Below, in pieces: positions 59,280-64,000 of a DNA stretch of 64,000 nucleotides. The notes below the pieces were generated by a model. The model had not been told where the DNA came from. It did not search any database and saw only the letters and a list, made by a program, of their open reading frames with translations. The position numbers and the translations under genes were made by a program. The first letter of the stretch is position 1; each line of letters begins with the position of its first letter. Origin of the DNA: Lepidurus packardi (Eukaryota > Arthropoda > Branchiopoda > Notostraca > Triopsidae); NCBI GenBank assembly GCA_023053545.1, contig JAKZAN010000001.1, forward strand, positions 7,212,565-7,276,564. Reading direction: 5' to 3'.

Positions 59280-60531
59280 TTACAGTGTTCTCTGTTCCGT
59301 GGCTAAGCCTTGGCCTTTGCCGCGACTCACATCACTTATGCATACCCAGTTGCTTTCCAGCGTTTCTTTCCACAAGCTCACCTAATTTAAAAGACGTTTA
59401 GTCTCTTTTTACAGCGGTAGAAGACACTTACCTTGTTATCTCCACCGGAAACGGCTAGAATATTGCCAGTAACAGCCCAGGAAACGTGCCAGACGACGTC
59501 ATCGAAAGTATTCAAAACTTTAGGGGTCCACGTGCTGCCAGTACCTTCGTTACTCCAGAGAATCACGCGCCGGTCTTGAGAACAGGAGGCAATTACCGAA
59601 CGAGGAAGTCCAATGGAAGGAGCCCATGCAACGTCTCGCACCCAATCAGAATGAGCTTCCAGCTTGTGTTCTTCCACCCAACCGTCCTCTTCTTCCCTAA
59701 AAGTCAACCGTTTTACCATTTCTTTGAGCATGTTGCTTTAATCTCCGTACTTCCAGATTTTAACTAGGTTGTCGCACCCGCCAGATACAAATCTCTTAAC
59801 AAGGGCAGTTTTACTTCCAGCAGAGCCATCCACAGGCAAAGCACCAATGGCAGGCGCCCAACTCACTGCATTACATCCGATCTGAAACAGAAGACTAAAC
59901 GGTTATTCCTCCTTAAGCGTTATCAGTAAGTTTACCGTATGGGCATTAGGGATCTTGCGAGCTTCCCAAGTACCAGTTGTGGTACCAGTCAAGACTGAGA
60001 TGGACCCATCGGAACTTCCACATGCCAAAATGAGACCGAAATCATGTGGTGCCCAGCAAACAGAATTGACAGATGAGTCATGATTGGCATATTCGTGACT
60101 TTTGATCCATTGGCCGTTTGTCTCTTTCCAAATTATAACTTTGCGATCGTAAGAACAGGAAGCTAGGATGTTGCCGTACATGGGGTGGGCCCAAGCAACT
60201 TGCCAAACAGGACCTTCATGGCCTCGCAGTTCTGCAGCTAAACTCTGAGTCCCATTTTTTATATCATAGACCCGAACCGACCGATCAGACGAGCAGGTAG
60301 CCAGCCTGGTTCCAAAATAATCCATTTGGGCATCGTGCTAGGGAAAAATAAGCAGCTTTAATTATTGTTGACCACAACAATTAATGTGTCAGTTTCCGGG
60401 CACATGTGTGCTTAGACTTACGATCATATCGTCGTGGCCTGTATCGACCGTGCAAAGGACAGATACCTAAAAAGTACAGAAAAAAAAAAGATTAGTTCAC
60501 TTTACTGTTTTTGCTTCTTTTGCGTTACCAT
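59280..60531 (-). CDS. SEC13: SEC13, WD40 subunit of COPII coat, nuclear pore and GATOR2
   Basis: A beta-propeller that pairs with SEC31 in COPII vesicles, with the Nup84/Nup107 complex at the pore, and with GATOR2 in nutrient sensing. Six exons: 60531-60529, 60466-60422, 60337-59936, 59881-59751, 59696-59432 and 59381-59280; 315 codons plus stop. The first exon is only the ATG, followed at once by a donor (atg|gtaacg). The join gives [16 protein letters not shown], collinear with known SEC13 starts. WD repeats are clear: [83 protein letters not shown]. The tail is short ([14 protein letters not shown]). Length and order match SEC13 rather than SEH1. No damage is seen. Confidence 0.95.
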
Positions 60532-61160
60532 TTTTGCAAAGGATATCTAACTTCCGACAGCTTTTGCTTTCTGGTTTTGACGTGGCTGTGATCGATTTTG
60601 TAAGTTATGTCGAAACAACGGGATCGATAGCAATACCAAAGCTGCATGATCTGCTTCGGATGTCTTTTGTAAGAACTTAAAGGGGGAATAAGATGCAAAG
60701 AAATAAACAAAATTGCATTATAGATGAGATCAAATGTAGTGTTCTGGCTGAAGAACCCCTATATCAATTGTACATATTAACCGAGTAATTAATTATTTAG
60801 CGGTTTAAGTTCCGTCCCTTTTTCCAAAATTCCAATTTCCCTATGCTTAAAACATTGGGGTACAGTTGGCCGGAGGCCTAGCGCCTTTAACTACGAGAGC
60901 ATTGAAAATCGATCCCTGTTCTCATAGGAACCGTGACCTTTCTTTAGAATGCTCAAACAACTTTGTAGGAGCTTTGGTTAATGTACGGTACAAGCTCAAT
61001 CACAGAAAATGGACTTTTTTCCCCGCCGCGACTTGCGGGCTTCGCTGAACACCATGTAGTGAGCGCTACCCGCATAGTCGGAACCGCCTCGTGCTGTCCC
61101 ATTGCCAAGGGATGGGCTGTCGTCTACGAAGCCGACCCGAAACTGGCCCAAAAGCTTTCC
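60532..61160. other. Intergenic with dispersed repeat copy 2
   Basis: The SEC13 promoter must lie at the left. Positions 60720-60803 are the partner of 5443-5526. The right third is GC-richer and runs into the hairpin element. No gene is seen. Confidence 0.5.
60720..60803 (+). repeat. Dispersed repeat, copy 2 (partner 5443-5526)
   Basis: Aligns over its whole length with 5443-5526 with scattered changes (for example tagtgttctggctgaagaac here, aagtgctctggcttaagaac there). The two copies lie 55 kb apart in the same direction. Confidence 0.7.
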
Positions 61161-61637
61161 GGCGCGGTCTCGGCCGGGCAGGACGGCTATGGAAGCCCTG
61201 AGAGGACAAACCTCCGGAACCGCAGAAAGTGACTCGTGAACAGCAAAAAGAACACAAAATGTACATATGTACACGTACTGACACTTTCTGTCTACTGTCC
61301 GGAACAGCTGGGTCGTTTTTTGGACACTATAGTACATATGTACAATACGTTTAAAAAAACCGACCCAAACAAAAAGTACTGTTCTAATGGCCCGCAACTT
61401 GTGCGTCTGGAAACAGTGTGGCCAATAGCCGTCCATTCGGAAAGGCTATTCGTGTTCCCAGACGCACAGTTGCGGACCATTACGACGGTATGCTTTGTTT
61501 ATATCGTTTTTTAAACGTACTGTACGCTTATGTACACTTCGTGTACTTTTTGCTATTCCCGACTCACTTTCTGCCGTTCCTGAGCTTTGTCCTCGCAGGG
61601 CTTTCATAGACGCAAGCTAGGGCGACCGCGCGATGGC
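61161..61637. mobile_element. Foldback-type long inverted repeat (about 200-bp arms)
   Basis: The left arm 61161-61430 and right arm about 61444-61637 are imperfect reverse complements. Matching marks, left versus right reversed: ggcgcggtct/gcgcggtcgc, gaagccctgagaggacaaa/aaagccctgcgaggacaaa, gcagaaagtgactcg/gcagaaagtgagtcg, cagcaaaaag/tagcaaaaag, acgtttaaaaaaac/acgtttaaaaaacg, gcaacttgtgcgtctgg/gcaactgtgcgtctggg. The left arm holds about 67 bp more (61281-61347), with gtacatatgtac at 61261 and 61332. The apex is near 61431-61443. There is no coding sequence. The ends and target duplications are not clear. Confidence 0.8.
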
Positions 61638-63365
61638 GCGAACAAAAAGTTAGTTTTTGTTTGCGCAAAGTGTGCGAGTGTATTCTAGGAGTAAACTGTA
61701 TGAACACTCCTGCTATCAAAGGCAGCCAGTCCACTACACGTGTCTAAAACGTGAAAAGATTTTCCAGCACCTGAACACACTGTATAATCATTACCGTGTT
61801 TGTGGCCAAAATCGATCTTCAACATAATCCTATTATTGCTAGGCCCCGATGAGATGTCAAGCGTTGTTTGTATTTTGTTTTGTTGTGTTTGGAAAAATTC
61901 GTTTGCAAGAAGTCCGTTTCTTAAATCGGAATTTAGATGCAATACTCAAGTATTTCTAAATCACACGGGATTTAATGTAGACTATAGCTTGTTCACAGTA
62001 TTCTTTTAGAAAGGAAATATTATCTTTCAAATTAGATACTTTCACTTCGTAGCCAAACATATGTTTAAAAAATATAATAACGTGTGCCGGTATGCTCCCG
62101 GAATAATGGTAAGTAAGGTTGAATAACAGCATGGCCAAAAGTTAATCGACGTATAAAAATGAAGTTAATGACTTTCTCAAATAAACAAGCAAAAAAATCA
62201 TTGAACGCTTTCACGTTTATAAAGCGCTTATTTTTTTATTTCTAAAGATCGAAAAGAGTCTAAAAACACTTTGACGAGGACCTAAATTAGACGATGCATT
62301 TTCGAGTAAATTTTACTTCTCTAGCAATTATTTGACCTAAAATGGGGGGAGGGAATGTGATCATAAAGCCCTATTTTATGGCACGAAAACGTTTTGCACA
62401 AACAAGTAACGGATGTATTTAACTTTCATAAGCGGTTAAATTCGCCACTTCTGAAATCAACAATATACTGCTGTTCTTCGATAAACTTGCCGCACACTTT
62501 CAACCCTTCTCTACAGACTTCTTTTTTATCGACTATATCTCTACTCTCCTCCAAAAGAACTCCCACTCTCCCTCTCTCCCACACCCTCCAAAAAACATCA
62601 CAAAAGGGGGAACAGAAAAAGTAGAACTATTAAACTGAAAACGTGACGTATCCCCTGACCCCCGTACACATAACAGCCCGATTGTATCAACTTCAAGATT
62701 CCGTAATTTTTCGTTACGCATTTCATATTCCTCAGTTGGCGGTTCGTCGTTCGTGCGTCTTTGCTAAGAGGAAAGCGCAAATGTGTGCAGCCGCAAACGG
62801 CACCTTAGTTCTGTTGCGACCCAAGTAGAGCCTCTACCCGAGTTCGAACTCGGGTAACCCAAGTTCGAACTCGGGTAGCAATATTTGACACTAAAGTTCT
62901 CCACACCTACACAGTTTTTGCAAGTGAAATTAACAATACAGTTTATTGCTTTAGTTATCTTTAATTTGGCATTATTACCTTGGCAGTAGTTTCACAACTT
63001 ATTTAAATATTTATCTTCGAAGTTTACATGACAAGTTTTGTTTACAGTGGAGTGTAGACTACTTTACTTGGAGGCGTTGCATGTAGAAGGGGCTACTTAG
63101 AATTGCAGTTTACGCCACTTGTGTCGACTTTCATCACTAAAGAGTAGAGTTGTGCTTGTCACTCCTCAATTTATATGTATCATTATTTTTATTATTGTTT
63201 TTGGGGTACAGTACTTGAAAAGTTTGTTGGTAACTAATGTTCACTCATATAATAACAGTAGCTCAAACGTATAGCATGCAGAAGTTGGATATCCAGGTAT
63301 GGTTATTATAATAATAATATTGAATTACATTTACAAGATGGAATTTATAATTCACTATACCCTAC
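61638..63365. other. Intergenic with tandem palindromes
   Basis: No gene is seen. At 62835-62876 are two adjacent palindromes. A homopurine/pyrimidine-rich CT stretch lies at about 62540-62590. The rest is AT-rich. Confidence 0.45.
62835..62876. repeat. Two adjacent palindromes
   Basis: 62835-62856 is a perfect 22-bp palindrome (tacccgagttc and its complement). 62857-62876 repeats it with one mismatched pair (acccaagttcgaactcgggt). The central gttcgaac resembles a tRNA B-box, but no tRNA cloverleaf fits on either strand. Confidence 0.85.
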
Positions 63366-64000
63366 TTATTTATCATCAACATCAAGTAAGGTTTGCCAGA
63401 GACGAAGTAGTTCAATTTGTTTTCTTGTCAGCCATCTAAGCCTCAAAAACATATAGATGATGGCAGGGAGGGCAAATACTGTGGGGGCAGTAATCACAAC
63501 AGCCCAACAGTATAGTAAAAGTTGGGTCAAGAAGCTTTGGGTCAGACAGACATACGAAATTTCGTCACTCAGATTATTAAAAATAGGTTTTGAATCTTGA
63601 ACTGCTTTTTCGAACAACTTGTATCTGATTTCCCAATTTGGGTCTAATGTACTTTTTTTCTGTAGGTCTTCCAAAATGTCTTTGGTAATTTGCGTTAATC
63701 CTTGATGATTTGGTTTTGGGAGTTGCACAACAGGATATGGTAAGTTAAAATCTAAATCGGAAAAGATATTTTTTACGTCTATAGTGCTGGTGTGGATTGT
63801 ATAATTATTAAGTTTTTCCAAGTTTGCCGGAAAGGTCCACCACCCGGAGTGAGCTGAGCAGCCATCCGGTAGTTCTAAGATGCCCACATCATTTAGCTGG
63901 ACACTGGAACTCTTGCTGTAGGCTTCTGGACGTCGTTCTTCTGGGCAAGATATTGTAAGTTGCATTGGTTGAGGTATTGAATAGATCCATTTGTTTTTCC
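63366..64000 (-). CDS. Envelope-like glycoprotein, C-terminal part (runs off right edge), probably from a retroelement
   Basis: The minus-strand frame is open from the right edge to the stop at 63366. Visible features: a paired-Cys segment with a GILELPDGCSAH-like turn, an ectodomain stretch rich in Asn/Leu with predicted amphipathic helices, one long hydrophobic segment near the end (about 30 residues around LLLYCWAVVITAPTVFALPA), then a basic cytoplasmic tail of about 20 residues. This pattern fits the C-terminal subunit of the fusion-type envelope proteins found in some arthropod LTR elements and related viruses. It is assigned by pattern only. No LTR, gag or pol is in the window. The frame is intact as far as it can be seen. 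It could also be a host membrane protein derived from such an element. Confidence 0.5.
   Translation of the reverse strand, partial: KNKWIYSIPQPMQLTISCPEERRPEAYSKSSSVQLNDVGILELPDGCSAHSGWWTFPANLEKLNNYTIHTSTIDVKNIFSDLDFNLPYPVVQLPKPNHQGLTQITKDILEDLQKKSTLDPNWEIRYKLFEKAVQDSKPIFNNLSDEISYVCLTQSFLTQLLLYCWAVVITAPTVFALPAIIYMFLRLRWLTRKQIELLRLWQTLLDVDDK

Noticed and set aside
62835..62876. tRNA gene suggested by gttcgaac B-box-like cores
   Set aside because: No A-box, acceptor stem or anticodon arm fits on either strand; the sequence is explained by the palindromes.

Overview
The window is eukaryotic and almost certainly invertebrate. Genes are split by many very short GT-AG introns (about 45-90 bp), and the gene content is metazoan. 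Two annulin-type transglutaminases of arthropod character, a p85-type PI3K regulatory subunit with SH3 and RhoGAP parts, a NAMPT gene and a single DNMT2-type methyltransferase favour an arthropod or close relative. NAMPT and the full-length p85 are unlike Drosophila. I cannot name the species. All exon models were joined by eye from splice sites, reading phase and family motifs; for every gene called intact the exon lengths sum to an open frame.

Layout. 1-5.2 kb (+): the 3' part of an acyl-CoA/AMP ligase, glycerate kinase, and a succinate-semialdehyde dehydrogenase-like gene. The first and third carry single-base frameshifts. 5.7-6.1 kb (+): a small secreted PAN/apple-like protein with a 57-bp tandem duplication. 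6.6-11.9 kb (-): an FGD5/6-type Rho GEF (DH-PH-FYVE-PH). 13.8-15.9 kb (+): a USP deubiquitinase, convergent with NAMPT (-, 16.0-18.0 kb) across 56 bp. 18.8-21.1 kb: duplicated relics, including a pseudogene copy of the PAN-like gene and a copied transglutaminase 3' flank. 21.1-31.1 kb (-): two tandem 13-exon transglutaminases with matching intron phases and conserved TATA/5'-UTR blocks. 32.0 kb: a 195-bp TA-flanked MITE.

32.5-55.0 kb (+): a large PI3K regulatory-subunit gene with two giant introns and two possible 5' ends. One N-terminal module (SH3) and the other (long N-terminus plus SAM) each end in the first half of a C1 domain, in the same intron phase. Both can splice to one shared exon holding the second half of C1, followed by RhoGAP, SH2, iSH2 and SH2. 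This is the most interesting system in the window.

56.0-57.9 kb: a MULE DNA transposon with 22-bp terminal inverted repeats and a 7-bp target duplication, sitting 74 bp upstream of the DNMT2 start. DNMT2 (+) converges on SEC13 (-, 59.3-60.5 kb). 61.16-61.64 kb is a long imperfect hairpin (foldback element). At the right edge, on the minus strand, is the C-terminal part of an envelope-like glycoprotein ORF that probably belongs to a retroelement.

The genes are mostly ordinary housekeeping and signalling genes with no evident shared pathway. Several (FGD GEF, PI3K regulatory subunit) act in phosphoinositide/Rho signalling. No rRNA, tRNA or CRISPR array was seen.
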